Assembly (NCBI GenBank): GCA_041917755.1
Contig: JAYRWY010000007.1
Span: forward strand, 268,228-332,227
Length of the DNA stretch: 64,000 bases
Reading direction: 5' to 3'
Origin: RGZA01 sp041917755
GTDB lineage: Bacteria; Pseudomonadota; Alphaproteobacteria; UBA9219; RGZA01
The position numbers and the translations under genes were made by a program. The notes below the pieces were generated by a model. That model had not been told where the DNA came from and did no database searches. It was given only the letters and a program-made list of their open reading frames with translations. This document shows positions 34,261 to 42,242 of the stretch, in pieces; positions within the stretch are counted from its first letter, which is position 1; every line of letters begins with the position of its first letter.

Positions 34261-34559
34261 AAGCGACTCCTTGCAGGTAAAGGGATTTTCGTGAGGACCA
34301 TTGAATAAGTATGTTGCCTATTATTCATGGTTTGTTCTTATTTACAAGTTCTTTTTTTGTTCTCTTTCTGCAATCGATTCCACTGTGATATTTCAGAGAT
34401 ATTTAGCGCGTAAGAAAAGCGGTTAATGCCGAAAAACCTTCTATCATCCATAAAACAAAGGGAAATATTTGTTTCTTCATAGAAATTAACCAAGAAATTA
34501 AATAAAAGTTTAAATACTTTCGCATAGGCTGATCTAATCAACGAATTAGAGGGTGAGCT
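34261..34559. other. recA upstream region
   Basis: About 300 bp of AT-rich non-coding DNA lies between recA (leftward) and two small rightward genes. It contains the LexA box listed separately. Three TTAA tetramers recur every 12 bp at about 34485-34515, but their spacing is N8, not the N7 of CtrA sites. No other feature is supported. Confidence 0.5.
34348..34362 (-). promoter_or_regulatory. LexA (SOS) box of recA
   Basis: GTTC, seven T residues, then GTTC is an exact match to the alphaproteobacterial LexA operator GTTC-N7-GTTC, a direct repeat unlike the palindromic E. coli box. It is 88 bp upstream of the recA start and indicates DNA-damage induction. Confidence 0.85.
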
Positions 34560-34751
34560 ATGACAGCTATTCCACGTTATCCAGGTGAAGGCGGCGCAAC
34601 CAAGATTTTCTGGAACAAAGGAGAGCATCCGCTGGTGCAGGCTCAGGCGTCACCAAATATCGCCTATGATCTACCGATGGAGGGTGGTCCTACCCGTTCT
34701 AACGCATCATTGATGCGTAGCCCAATTCCAGATGCACCAACAGTTGTTTAA
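34560..34751 (+). CDS. Small hypothetical protein (63 aa)
   Basis: This 63-residue ORF starts at ATG 34560 behind a purine-rich GAGGGTGAG. The protein is Pro/Gly-rich (PRYPGEGGATKIFWNKGEHP) and has no membrane helix or recognised domain. A second small ORF starts 4 bp after its stop, suggesting a two-gene unit. I do not recognise it. The SD and pairing support a real gene, but no homology is known to me. Confidence 0.5.
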   Translation: MTAIPRYPGEGGATKIFWNKGEHPLVQAQASPNIAYDLPMEGGPTRSNASLMRSPIPDAPTVV

Positions 34752-34754
34752 TCC

Positions 34755-35063
34755 ATGATGGCGTCGCGCAAACAAGAATATAACAGTATTGATGCTTCCC
34801 AGAACGGGGAAGGCGAACGCCGTGTCATCGATGTTGCGTATGAACAAAAATGCTTTTCCGATAATTCCCTCAGCATAACTGAAATGGTGTGGACCTATGA
34901 TTTTTATGGCATCGCTGTATTTGATTACGGGTATTTTGGTGATGACAATAGCTACAAGGGCCGAGGCGGCTATGGTGAGGGTGCGGGTGGGGGCTACAAA
35001 GTAGTCAACTCCGTCAAGCCTGCCGCGCCCACACCTTTCCAAGGTGCAGGCGGCGGTACTTAG
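34755..35063 (+). CDS. Small hypothetical protein (102 aa), Gly-rich C-terminus
   Basis: This 102-residue ORF directly follows the 63-codon gene. An acidic/aromatic middle (VWTYDFYGIAVFDYGYF) leads to a Gly-rich tail. There is no SD, so translation may be coupled to the upstream gene. An opposite-strand frame (34707-35072) is also open. The forward frame is preferred because of its tandem position with the preceding ORF and its ordinary codon choice. I do not recognise it. Confidence 0.45.
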   Translation: MMASRKQEYNSIDASQNGEGERRVIDVAYEQKCFSDNSLSITEMVWTYDFYGIAVFDYGYFGDDNSYKGRGGYGEGAGGGYKVVNSVKPAAPTPFQGAGGGT

Positions 35064-35124
35064 TTTTTTCAAATATTTTCAATTTACCACATGTGTAGTT
35101 ACTATTTAGAGTAAAAAAGTTTTT

Positions 35125-35748
35125 TTATTTTTCAGAATTAATATCTTTAATTATAAATCCGTTTTCATCCCCAAGATATTTTTTACGCAAAGGGCGTAGA
35201 CTGTTCTCCATCTGCGTTCTAATGTCAGCAGTGTAAGATTTTCTATTAGTCTCTGTTTCGGCGCCATAAAGTCGCGCTCCGTTAAACTCCAATCTGATAA
35301 TCCTATCATCCTGTCCATATTGAACGAATATAATGTAGCCATTAGCTAGTCCGTTTAATCCAAAATATCTTTGTGGATTAGGCCATTGATATCTGTAGCT
35401 GTTTGAAATATCAAATTCGGGCTTCAGTTTCCAAACGGCTGAACCCGCTTGATCTAATAAGATACTCTCCACATGTTTTTTATCCGTTCCTGGTGGAAAC
35501 ATTTTGAAGAATGCTTCTACGAGATGCTGCCTGTCACCAGTTGACACGTTGTAATACTCAAACCTGAACTGCATTGGGTCGAATTTTGGATCATTAGGAT
35601 CGGCTACGATTTTTCCAAAAAAAATCGGGCGAATATCAATGTACCAATAGAGGTCAACAAAAACTTTTCCAATCGAGCCAATAATTAGTATAAGAGCTAT
35701 TGCTCTCAGCATTTTAAAAAAGTTGTGTAATGTGTTCAGAGTATTCAC
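35125..35748 (-). CDS. Hypothetical membrane-anchored protein, AT-rich
   Basis: This 207-residue protein has one N-terminal membrane helix (about residues 13-35, LRAIALILIIGSIGKVFVDLY) and a soluble part with many aromatic residues (FRFEYYNVSTGDRQHLVEAFFKMFPPGTDKKHVESIL). FPPGTDKKHVESIL resembles the short helix-turn segments of SmpA/BamE-like folds, but this is a weak impression. The GTG at 35748 or ATG at 35712 may be the start. Codons are clearly more AT-rich than in neighbouring genes, suggesting recent acquisition. Function is not recognised. Confidence 0.6.
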   Translation of the reverse strand: MNTLNTLHNFFKMLRAIALILIIGSIGKVFVDLYWYIDIRPIFFGKIVADPNDPKFDPMQFRFEYYNVSTGDRQHLVEAFFKMFPPGTDKKHVESILLDQAGSAVWKLKPEFDISNSYRYQWPNPQRYFGLNGLANGYIIFVQYGQDDRIIRLEFNGARLYGAETETNRKSYTADIRTQMENSLRPLRKKYLGDENGFIIKDINSEK

Positions 35749-35776
35749 GGCTCATATTATTCCTATTTGCAATATA

Positions 35777-35820
35777 AAATGTTCTTAAAAATATTGCATA
35801 TTGCCTTTAAAAGAACATTT
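35777..35820. repeat. Inverted repeat between cckA and hypothetical
   Basis: AAATGTTCTT (35777-35786) and AAGAACATTT (35811-35820) are perfect 10-bp arms around a 24-nt AT-rich spacer. It lies between the AT-rich hypothetical gene's start and the cckA stop. It could act as an operator for the former or a weak terminator for cckA. Confidence 0.45.
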
Positions 35821-35851
35821 ATTGATGTCGCAATTGTATTAACAGCCACTG

Positions 35852-38473
35852 CTATTCCTCAATCTCTCCAGTCAGAACTTCCTTCACCTTACTCGCAAGC
35901 TGCTTCAAGCTGAACGGCTTGGATAGGAAGTGCACCACTTCACCTTCGCGTAATTGTTCACGGAATTTATCTTCGGTATAGCCTGAAATAAACACAACCT
36001 TGGTATCGGGCTTGCGGCGCATGACTTCGCGCACAAGGGTTGGGCCATCCATTTGCGGCATTACCACATCGCTGATAAGCAAATCAATCTTACCGCCCTG
36101 TTCGTCAATAATGCTTAAGGCTTCTTCGCCACCACGTGCTTCGAGTACATTATAGCCTTTGTTGCGTAAAGCGCGTGCACCAAATACACGAACAGCATCT
36201 TCATCTTCTACTAACAAGATGGTTCCAGCACCCGTTAAGTCGGAGGTCTTCTTTTCACGCACCGGTTCGGCAACTGCTTCGGCCGGTTTTTCCTTTTCGA
36301 CATGATGTGGCAGATAAATAATAAAGGTAGAACCTTTGCCAACAACGCTCTCAACTTCCACAAAGCCGCCTGTTTGACGCACAATTCCATATACGGTGGA
36401 TAGGCCAAGTCCGGTGCCGCTTCCCACTTCTTTGGTAGAAAAGAAGGGCTCGAAAATACGTTGGATATTTTCTTTGGGAATACCAATGCCCTGATCGGCT
36501 ACCGAAATTTTGATATAATCGCCGGGGTTCATCACGTCTTGGCCACGTGTAATCGCAGTGTCTTGGTGATGTGGGCCGGTGGTGATGGTAACGGTGCCGC
36601 CTTGCGGCATCGCATCGCGGGCATTAACAACCAGATTGATAATAACCTGTTCAAGCTGGCCTTGGTCAGCGCGGATAAGGCCAACATCACGGGCATGAAC
36701 CATCTTCAATTCAACGTTTGCGCCAATCAGTCGACGCAGTAGGTTGGCCAGTTCGGCTAATACATCCGTCACGCTCAGAACCTTGGGTTGCAAGGTTTGC
36801 TGGCGCGAGAATGCCAATAGTTGCCGCACAAGATTAGCGGCGCGGTTACCGTTTTGCTTAATCTGCATGATGTCAGCAAAGGATTGATCGCCAGGTTTAT
36901 GACGTTGTAATAACAAGTCGCAGAACCCGATCATCGCGGTGAGTAGATTATTGAAGTCGTGCGCAACGCCGCCTGCTAACTGGCCAATTGCCTGCAGCTT
37001 CACGGAATGGGCAAGCTGTGCCTCAATGCGCTTTTGTTCACTATAGTCAATAAAGTAAAGCATCAAGCCCGTTTGCTGCGGGTTTTCGCCATCTTCATTC
37101 ATGCCATGGCCAAGCAACGCAAATCGCTTGGCATAAATAAATGCAACTGCGCTTGCATCACCCATCCCACGCAGTTCAATCGGCTTTTGTAAATCACGGC
37201 CAGCCAGCACAGCTGACAGCTCATCTGCAATTGCATTTTGCCGTTCATCCGTAATCAGATTGATAAAGTTCTTTTTTAAAATATCATTTTTGTCACGCTT
37301 AATAAGGCTAATGAATGCCTGGTTGCATTCTTCAACAGTCATGGCCGCATTTAATAATGCAACGCCAATAGGTGCTTCTGCGAATAGACGTTGAAAACGT
37401 TGTTCGGATAGGGTCAACGCTTCTTGCCATGATTGTTCGGGGGTTAAATCACGTACAATCGAACGCGTGCGAAGGGTTTGACCATCTTCATTCATCACCA
37501 CTGTTTGGGTGATGGAGACAGGGAAAACCTTCCCTTTTTTGCTGCGCATAAACGTGTCGCCACGCAGATGGCCGTCTTGTCCGGCAGCTATACCATAGGG
37601 CGCAACATCATCCAGTTTCTGTGCAATAACGTCGTGCAGCTTGATGCTTCCGCTGGTCAGTTCTTCAATGCTGCAACCAAGCCATTCGGAAAGCGTACGG
37701 TTCACGAAACGGAACCGCCCATGTTGGTCAACCGAATAAATACCTACCGGTGCATGCGCCATAAAATCAATCAGCTTGGCTTGCTCTTCGCGAACTGCTT
37801 GCTCGGCACGTTTACGTTCACTGATATCTTCAAAGCGCCAAATAATATAGCCCGTGGAGGGTAGTGGGCGAACAATTACACGGCGCCATTCATTGATTTT
37901 ACCACCTTTAATGACTGGCAGTTCTCCTTGAGATGGTTGATTGGCGCGTGCAGCCTTGCGCAATTTCTGGAATTCAGCCGCTACTGTTGCATTCTCGCTG
38001 AACTTAAGGGCAACGGATGCTTCAACACTTGGGTTGGCTTTTCCTACCCAATAATCATAGGCTTTGTTGGTCAGAACCGCTCTGCCATCCATATCAACGA
38101 TGGCTTGCGGGTTGAAAGCTGCCTGAAATGCTTCTGCTAAAATGGTTTCAATTTTACCAAAGCGTGAAATTTTATGCAGGTTGCGCCCAATGACCACCGC
38201 AAGAATGATGATAGCTATATCAATCAGTAACCCTGGCACACCTTTGTAGGGTGCCATGTCCAGATTTGCCAAGACCACCATACTGAAAACTAGCGCAACC
38301 AAAATACCTGAGCTGATTGCCACGATAAGAAGACGATGCTGACGCTCGCTGGTTTCTTGTTTACCTGCAGCAGCAAGAAGGCCCATGGCTTCATCGGATG
38401 CCTCGAGGCTTTTTGCGTTTGCGGCAGGTGATTTATTGGCGGGAAGTGTGGATTTGGGCGAATCTGTTTTCAT
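35852..38473 (-). CDS. cckA: CckA-type hybrid sensor histidine kinase
   Basis: CckA is the phosphorelay kinase/phosphatase that controls CtrA. The 873-residue protein (from ATG 38473) has two N-terminal membrane helices (about 47-70 and 80-95) and three PAS-like regions (about 110-500). The HisKA domain carries LQAIGQLAGGVAHDFNNLLTAMIGFCDLLL (phospho-His in VAHDFNN). An HATPase domain (NLVVNARDAMPQGG; GSGTGLGLSTVYGIVRQTGGF) and a C-terminal receiver with phospho-Asp in LLISDVVMPQMDG follow. The H-box/FADIMQIKQNGNRAANLVRQLLAFSRQQTLQP stretch is diagnostic for CckA. It lies 89 bp after flhB and may be read with that operon. ChpT and CtrA are outside the window. Confidence 0.92.
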   Translation of the reverse strand: MKTDSPKSTLPANKSPAANAKSLEASDEAMGLLAAAGKQETSERQHRLLIVAISSGILVALVFSMVVLANLDMAPYKGVPGLLIDIAIIILAVVIGRNLHKISRFGKIETILAEAFQAAFNPQAIVDMDGRAVLTNKAYDYWVGKANPSVEASVALKFSENATVAAEFQKLRKAARANQPSQGELPVIKGGKINEWRRVIVRPLPSTGYIIWRFEDISERKRAEQAVREEQAKLIDFMAHAPVGIYSVDQHGRFRFVNRTLSEWLGCSIEELTSGSIKLHDVIAQKLDDVAPYGIAAGQDGHLRGDTFMRSKKGKVFPVSITQTVVMNEDGQTLRTRSIVRDLTPEQSWQEALTLSEQRFQRLFAEAPIGVALLNAAMTVEECNQAFISLIKRDKNDILKKNFINLITDERQNAIADELSAVLAGRDLQKPIELRGMGDASAVAFIYAKRFALLGHGMNEDGENPQQTGLMLYFIDYSEQKRIEAQLAHSVKLQAIGQLAGGVAHDFNNLLTAMIGFCDLLLQRHKPGDQSFADIMQIKQNGNRAANLVRQLLAFSRQQTLQPKVLSVTDVLAELANLLRRLIGANVELKMVHARDVGLIRADQGQLEQVIINLVVNARDAMPQGGTVTITTGPHHQDTAITRGQDVMNPGDYIKISVADQGIGIPKENIQRIFEPFFSTKEVGSGTGLGLSTVYGIVRQTGGFVEVESVVGKGSTFIIYLPHHVEKEKPAEAVAEPVREKKTSDLTGAGTILLVEDEDAVRVFGARALRNKGYNVLEARGGEEALSIIDEQGGKIDLLISDVVMPQMDGPTLVREVMRRKPDTKVVFISGYTEDKFREQLREGEVVHFLSKPFSLKQLASKVKEVLTGEIEE

Positions 38474-38479
38474 GACTAA

Positions 38480-38493
38480 ACAGCTTAAAAGCT
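38480..38493. repeat. Short palindrome upstream of cckA
   Basis: CAGCTTAAAAGCTG is a perfect 6-2-6 palindrome a few bases upstream of the cckA ATG. It may be an operator or chance; no family match is recognised. Confidence 0.25.
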
Positions 38494-38562
38494 GCCGCCC
38501 ATAACACAATCCGATTTTTAGGATGACCGCCTATTCTCGGGGCGTATTCTCAGGTGACAAGG

Positions 38563-39645
38563 TCAGGCTTTGCGGGCCGGCTTTATCTTTTTAAGGCGGT
38601 AAATATAGGAAATAACCTCTGCCACCGCGCGGTAATGTTCAGATGGCACTTCTTGGTCTATTTCAACCGTCGCATACAAGGCGCGCGCTAGTGGCGGGTT
38701 CGTAACAATTGGGATGGTATGTTTGTCCGCGACCTCGCGAATTCTTAAAGCAATGATATCCTGTCCTTTGGCCAACAGAACCGGGGCCTGCATTTTGGCC
38801 GGGTCATATTTCAAGGCGACCGCAAAGTGGGTGGGGTTGGTAATGACCACATCGGCCTTGGGTACAGCGGCCATCATGCGCTTTCTGGCCTTTTCCTGAC
38901 GAATTTGTCTCAGGCGTCCTTTGACATGCGGGTCACCTTCCGATTGTCGGTTTTCGTCTTTGACCTCTTGCTTGGTCATGCGCATATTTTTGAAATAGGT
39001 GAAGCGCTGATAAACCAGATCAATCATCGCGATAACGGTGAATACCAAAAACACCGAAAAAATGATATGTATTGAAAGATTATAAGTTGATTTGATCAAA
39101 TCATCATTGCTGATACCTGTCATGCTTTCAGACTGATGATAGATGGGGGTGATCAAGATAAACGCAACCGTACCCACCACGAGAATTTTGCCAATACTCT
39201 TCAATAGTTCAACCAGCGAATTGACTGAAAACAACCGCTTTATTCCAGCAAGTGGGCTTAACCGTTCCCATTTGAGTTTGATCAGGCTTGGGTTAAAGAA
39301 AATCCCAGTTTGAACAATCCAGCCTAAAACTCCCATCACCATCAGCAAGGATACAATCGACATCACGACGGGGCCAAATGCCCCCAATATATACAGATAG
39401 ACGGATTGATACCCGCCATTATCCATTCGAATTTCGCCGGATTTTTCTAGAATAGCAGTCAGCGGTGTCATCATTGTTCGCCCCAACATCGGGAACAACA
39501 CCATCACGCACATCACAATCCCAAGCAGTAATGTCCATGTCGCAACGTCGCGGCTTATAGGTAAGTTACCCTGTTCGCGCGCTTCATTTAATCGTTTGGC
39601 GGTGGGGTCTTCGGTTTTTTGACTGTCATCATCATCTTCGGCCAT
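38563..39645 (-). CDS. flhB: Flagellar export gate protein FlhB
   Basis: FlhB is the substrate-specificity switch of flagellar type III export. The 360-residue protein has four membrane helices after the N-terminal DDDSQKTEDPTAKRLNEAREQGN. The cytoplasmic domain has the autocleavage site NPTH (in VVITNPTHFAVALKYD) and the C-terminal RALYATVEIDQEVPSEHYRAVAEV. It is the last structural gene of flgB-flgC-fliE-fliQ-fliR-flhB, 11 bp after fliR. Its hook-length partner FliK is also in this window. Confidence 0.97.
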   Translation of the reverse strand: MAEDDDDSQKTEDPTAKRLNEAREQGNLPISRDVATWTLLLGIVMCVMVLFPMLGRTMMTPLTAILEKSGEIRMDNGGYQSVYLYILGAFGPVVMSIVSLLMVMGVLGWIVQTGIFFNPSLIKLKWERLSPLAGIKRLFSVNSLVELLKSIGKILVVGTVAFILITPIYHQSESMTGISNDDLIKSTYNLSIHIIFSVFLVFTVIAMIDLVYQRFTYFKNMRMTKQEVKDENRQSEGDPHVKGRLRQIRQEKARKRMMAAVPKADVVITNPTHFAVALKYDPAKMQAPVLLAKGQDIIALRIREVADKHTIPIVTNPPLARALYATVEIDQEVPSEHYRAVAEVISYIYRLKKIKPARKA

Positions 39646-39656
39646 GGCAATAGTCC

Positions 39657-40439
39657 TTAGATGCCAGGGGAGATATTGAAGATACGCATGAAGATATCTT
39701 CATATCCTTTGCCCCACACGCTCATCATGGTGCCGATGGATGCAGCAAAGATGGCAAGTCCAAACACAATTTGCAGTGGCGCAAGGACGAAGAAAATTTG
39801 CATTTGAGGAATCATCTTCACCATCAGGCCGCCGGTTAACTGGAATACGATGCCTAAAATCATAAATGGCGCCACAAGTCGCAGCGCAAGCGAGAAACTA
39901 TCATTCACGCTTTGAGAAATAAAATGGGTCATATCACCGATGGCAACAAATGCCCCTGGCTTAAAGATATCGTAGCTGTGCACAAATGCCTTCAACGTCA
40001 TATCCAGAAGTCCGCTTTCAAACAGCAATACAACCCCTAGCAGGCCGAGTAATGTACCCGGAATAGAGCCTTGGCTTTGAATAGTTGGGTTCATGACCAT
40101 GGCATTGGATAAACCAATTTGCAGTGCAATCAGCATTCCTGCCACTTCCAGAGTGCTCAGCAACAGGCGCATGATAAAGCCGATGAAGAGGCCGCTGGCA
40201 ATTTCAATTAAGATATATTCAGTTACCCGCATGGGATTATCGGGCATAGCTGGAAGTTGTGGCGAGAGTAATGGCAGTAAGATCAGGCTAACCAATAAGG
40301 CTAGTTGCAGACGTATCCGCGCGGGCACATACGGATCGCCGATGCCTGGCATGACCATGAATATGCAGCCAATACGACAAAAAACGAGGAGAAAAGCGAA
40401 CACATTGCCACTGACTAGGTTCGCAAGATCAATGGACAT
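39657..40439 (-). CDS. fliR: Flagellar export protein FliR
   Basis: FliR is a membrane component of the export gate (FliPQR). The 260-residue protein shows FLLVFCRIGCIFMVMPGIGDPYVPARIRLQLAL, SGLFIGFIMRLLLSTLEVAGMLIALQIG, and the C-terminal QLTGGLMVKMIPQMQIFFVLAPLQI. It has at least six membrane helices. ATG 40439 is preferred, preceded by GGTGGG; a GTG at 40448 would add three residues. It follows fliQ closely. Confidence 0.95.
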   Translation of the reverse strand: MSIDLANLVSGNVFAFLLVFCRIGCIFMVMPGIGDPYVPARIRLQLALLVSLILLPLLSPQLPAMPDNPMRVTEYILIEIASGLFIGFIMRLLLSTLEVAGMLIALQIGLSNAMVMNPTIQSQGSIPGTLLGLLGVVLLFESGLLDMTLKAFVHSYDIFKPGAFVAIGDMTHFISQSVNDSFSLALRLVAPFMILGIVFQLTGGLMVKMIPQMQIFFVLAPLQIVFGLAIFAASIGTMMSVWGKGYEDIFMRIFNISPGI

Positions 40440-40451
40440 CACGCCCACCCA

Positions 40452-40724
40452 TTACGACTGTCCAAACGACACGATGCGTGCAAACAGGCCTTCGGTATAG
40501 GTTGCAAGGCTGGTGAGCATATAGGGCAACATCAACAGCAGTCCAATTGACATCACCAGAAGCTTTGGGACAAAAGCCAGTGTCGCTTCTTGAATTTGCG
40601 TAACGGTTTGAATAAGGGAGATAACGACACCGATAATCAATCCTACAATCAGCAAGGGCCCGCCAACCCGCAGCATGACCATAATGGATTCACGTGCAAT
40701 ATCGATAATATCGGATTCGTTCAC
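40452..40724 (-). CDS. fliQ: Flagellar export protein FliQ
   Basis: FliQ is the 90-residue, two-helix export-gate subunit. It shows the standard pattern: VGGPLLIVGLIIGVVISLIQTVTQIQEATLAFVPKLL. It lies 55 bp after fliE and just before fliR in the export-gate gene run. Confidence 0.96.
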   Translation of the reverse strand: MNESDIIDIARESIMVMLRVGGPLLIVGLIIGVVISLIQTVTQIQEATLAFVPKLLVMSIGLLLMLPYMLTSLATYTEGLFARIVSFGQS

Positions 40725-40779
40725 TGCGGCGGCTTCCCGAACAAGGATTTATAACTAGAACTACGGATTAAAGACTAAC

Positions 40780-41094
40780 CTAAACGGCGCTGCGCATCAA
40801 TTCCTGATATGCGGCAATTACGCGGTCGCGAATGGTAACCACGGTTTGCAACGCAACTTCAGCAGAGCTGACGGCGGTGATAACTTCGTTGATGCTGGCC
40901 TTGCCCTGTACAGCCGCGAGCGAGACTTTTTCGGATTTGTGCATGCTGTCCACGGTATTGCCAAGCATGTTACCAAGGATATCACCAAATTGTGCGCCAC
41001 TGGCTGGGCTGGCTGCACCTGCATCAGCACCTTCATCCAGTGCTTTAAGCGTATTGCGGTAGGACTTTAAAACTTCGCCAACATTCAAAACCAT
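40780..41094 (-). CDS. fliE: Flagellar hook-basal body protein FliE
   Basis: FliE joins the MS ring to the proximal rod. The 104-residue protein carries the C-terminal family motif VSLAAVQGKASINEVITAVSSAEVALQTVVTIRDRVIAAYQELMRSAV. Length and motif are typical. It follows flgC by 30 bp in the operon. Confidence 0.94.
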   Translation of the reverse strand: MVLNVGEVLKSYRNTLKALDEGADAGAASPASGAQFGDILGNMLGNTVDSMHKSEKVSLAAVQGKASINEVITAVSSAEVALQTVVTIRDRVIAAYQELMRSAV

Positions 41095-41124
41095 GGTCTA
41101 TCCCCTTAATATCCTTTGCTAGGA

Positions 41125-41544
41125 TTATCCTCTTAAAATATCCAGCGCTCTGGCCAGCATACTCTTCATCGTATCAATCACACTCAAGTTCGCTTCGTAG
41201 CTGCGTTGTGCTTCCTTCATATCGATGCTTTCGATAAGTGGCTTCACATTGGGCTTGAGTACATATCCTTCAGCATTCGCTGCCGGATGCTGAGGATTGA
41301 ATTCTTTCACAAATGGCGATGCATCATTTGTTACTGATGCTACCTTCACTGTTGATAAGCCTGATGCATTATCCAGTACTTCTTTAAACACAATCTGGCG
41401 ACGGCGATATGGTTCGGCCCCTGGTGAAAGTCCTGTGCTGTTAGCGTTGGCAATGTTCTCAGCAATGATGCGCAAACGCTCGCCTTGTACACGCATACCT
41501 GCGGTGGCAACTTTAAATACATCTGCAAAATCAGTGCTACGCAT
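41125..41544 (-). CDS. flgC: Flagellar proximal rod protein FlgC
   Basis: The 139-residue rod protein has the axial signature ENIANANSTGLSPGAEPYRRRQIVF and the C-terminal EAQRSYEANLSVIDTMKSMLARALDILR, standard for FlgC. It is 2 bp after flgB, so translation is coupled. It assembles with FlgB and FlgF into the proximal rod. Confidence 0.96.
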   Translation of the reverse strand: MRSTDFADVFKVATAGMRVQGERLRIIAENIANANSTGLSPGAEPYRRRQIVFKEVLDNASGLSTVKVASVTNDASPFVKEFNPQHPAANAEGYVLKPNVKPLIESIDMKEAQRSYEANLSVIDTMKSMLARALDILRG

Positions 41545-41546
41545 GA

Positions 41547-41954
41547 TTATGCTCCACCTCTACCCAGCGCGGTCTTAAGCAATGACAGTGTCTTTTTATA
41601 AAGACTGGTCATCATTTGATATTGCGCGGTGGTGTCAGACATTTGGCTTAATTGTTGTTCCAAAACGACGGCATTGCCTGATGGTTTAACTTCGTACAAA
41701 TCGGATTCTTTTTTAGTTCTAACCAATCCACTTGTTGTGCCACCCATCATGTGTTTTGGGTTGGTCGCGGCAAGCTGGAAACCCGAGTTATTTGCAAACT
41801 GGGTTTTTTGTAAAACTTCATCAAAACTGACGACATCTTTTGGCTTATAATTTGGCGTATTGGCTTGCGCAATATTTTGCGCGATGACGCCCTGACGTTG
41901 GGTCAGATAATCCATTTTCTCGGAAATCAGCGAAAATAAATTTGTAAGTGCCAT
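41547..41954 (-). CDS. flgB: Flagellar proximal rod protein FlgB
   Basis: The 135-residue rod protein contains QNIAQANTPNYKPKDVVSFDEVL and the C-terminal TAQYQMMTSLYKKTLSLLKTALGRG of the FlgB family. It is the first recognised structural gene of the leftward operon ending in flhB. SD AGGAGAA precedes its ATG. The sigma-54 promoter is about 180 bp upstream, separated by a 43-codon ORF. Confidence 0.95.
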   Translation of the reverse strand: MALTNLFSLISEKMDYLTQRQGVIAQNIAQANTPNYKPKDVVSFDEVLQKTQFANNSGFQLAATNPKHMMGGTTSGLVRTKKESDLYEVKPSGNAVVLEQQLSQMSDTTAQYQMMTSLYKKTLSLLKTALGRGGA

Positions 41955-41982
41955 CTGCCTATTCTCCTGAACTTTGCCCGGT

Positions 41983-42114
41983 TTACCCTTGGGCTAAGCC
42001 CTCGCTGTCAAACTCTACAATGCGTCTACGCGGCTTAATAATACGTAAAGGTTTATCCAATTCATATCTTTGCAATAACCGTTCCAACTTCGTAACTACA
42101 TTGATGTGATTCAT
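41983..42114 (-). CDS. Candidate small basic protein upstream of flgB
   Basis: This 43-codon ORF lies between the sigma-54 promoter (42134-42149) and flgB, ending 28 bp before the flgB ATG. The predicted peptide is basic and amphipathic (VVTKLERLLQRYELDKPLRIIKPRRRIV), then acidic, and has no membrane helix. The predicted transcript start (about 42123) is only about 9 nt before its ATG and the SD is weak, so translation is uncertain. It could be a leader peptide or a small flagellar protein. I do not recognise it. Confidence 0.4.
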   Translation of the reverse strand: MNHINVVTKLERLLQRYELDKPLRIIKPRRRIVEFDSEGLAQG

Positions 42115-42133
42115 AAATCTCTGCCCAAACCAT

Positions 42134-42149
42134 TGCAGAGCGCGTGCCA
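42134..42149 (-). promoter_or_regulatory. Sigma-54 type promoter for flgB...flhB
   Basis: The minus strand reads TGGCACGCGCTCTGCA, with GG-N10-GC spacing and a complete TGGCACG -24 box. It is separated from an oppositely oriented element by only 4 bp. The predicted start is near 42123. Confidence 0.8.
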
Positions 42150-42153
42150 AGTA

Positions 42154-42169
42154 CGGCATGCGGCGTGCA
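42154..42169 (+). promoter_or_regulatory. Sigma-54 type promoter for flhB-like...fliP
   Basis: The plus strand reads CGGCATGCGGCGTGCA, with GG-N10-GC spacing. The predicted start is near 42180, about 63 nt before the first gene. The dyad GGGGT-ATGC-ACCCC follows at 42183-42196, close to the predicted start. Confidence 0.65.
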
Positions 42170-42242
42170 AAGCATGCATATCGGGGTATGCACCCCCAAA
42201 TCGTTAACGATTTAATAACCGTTATCCGGAGTATGCTGGTTT

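Noticed and set aside
34707..35072. Minus-strand 121-codon frame opposite the 102-codon ORF
   Set aside because: The forward frame is in tandem with another small ORF and has ordinary codon choice. The minus frame is Cys/His-scattered and lacks SD, though I cannot exclude it fully.
42204..42219. TTAACGATTTAATAAC near the flhB-like start
   Set aside because: TTAA spacing is N4, and the N7 match is only ATAA. It is not a convincing CtrA box.
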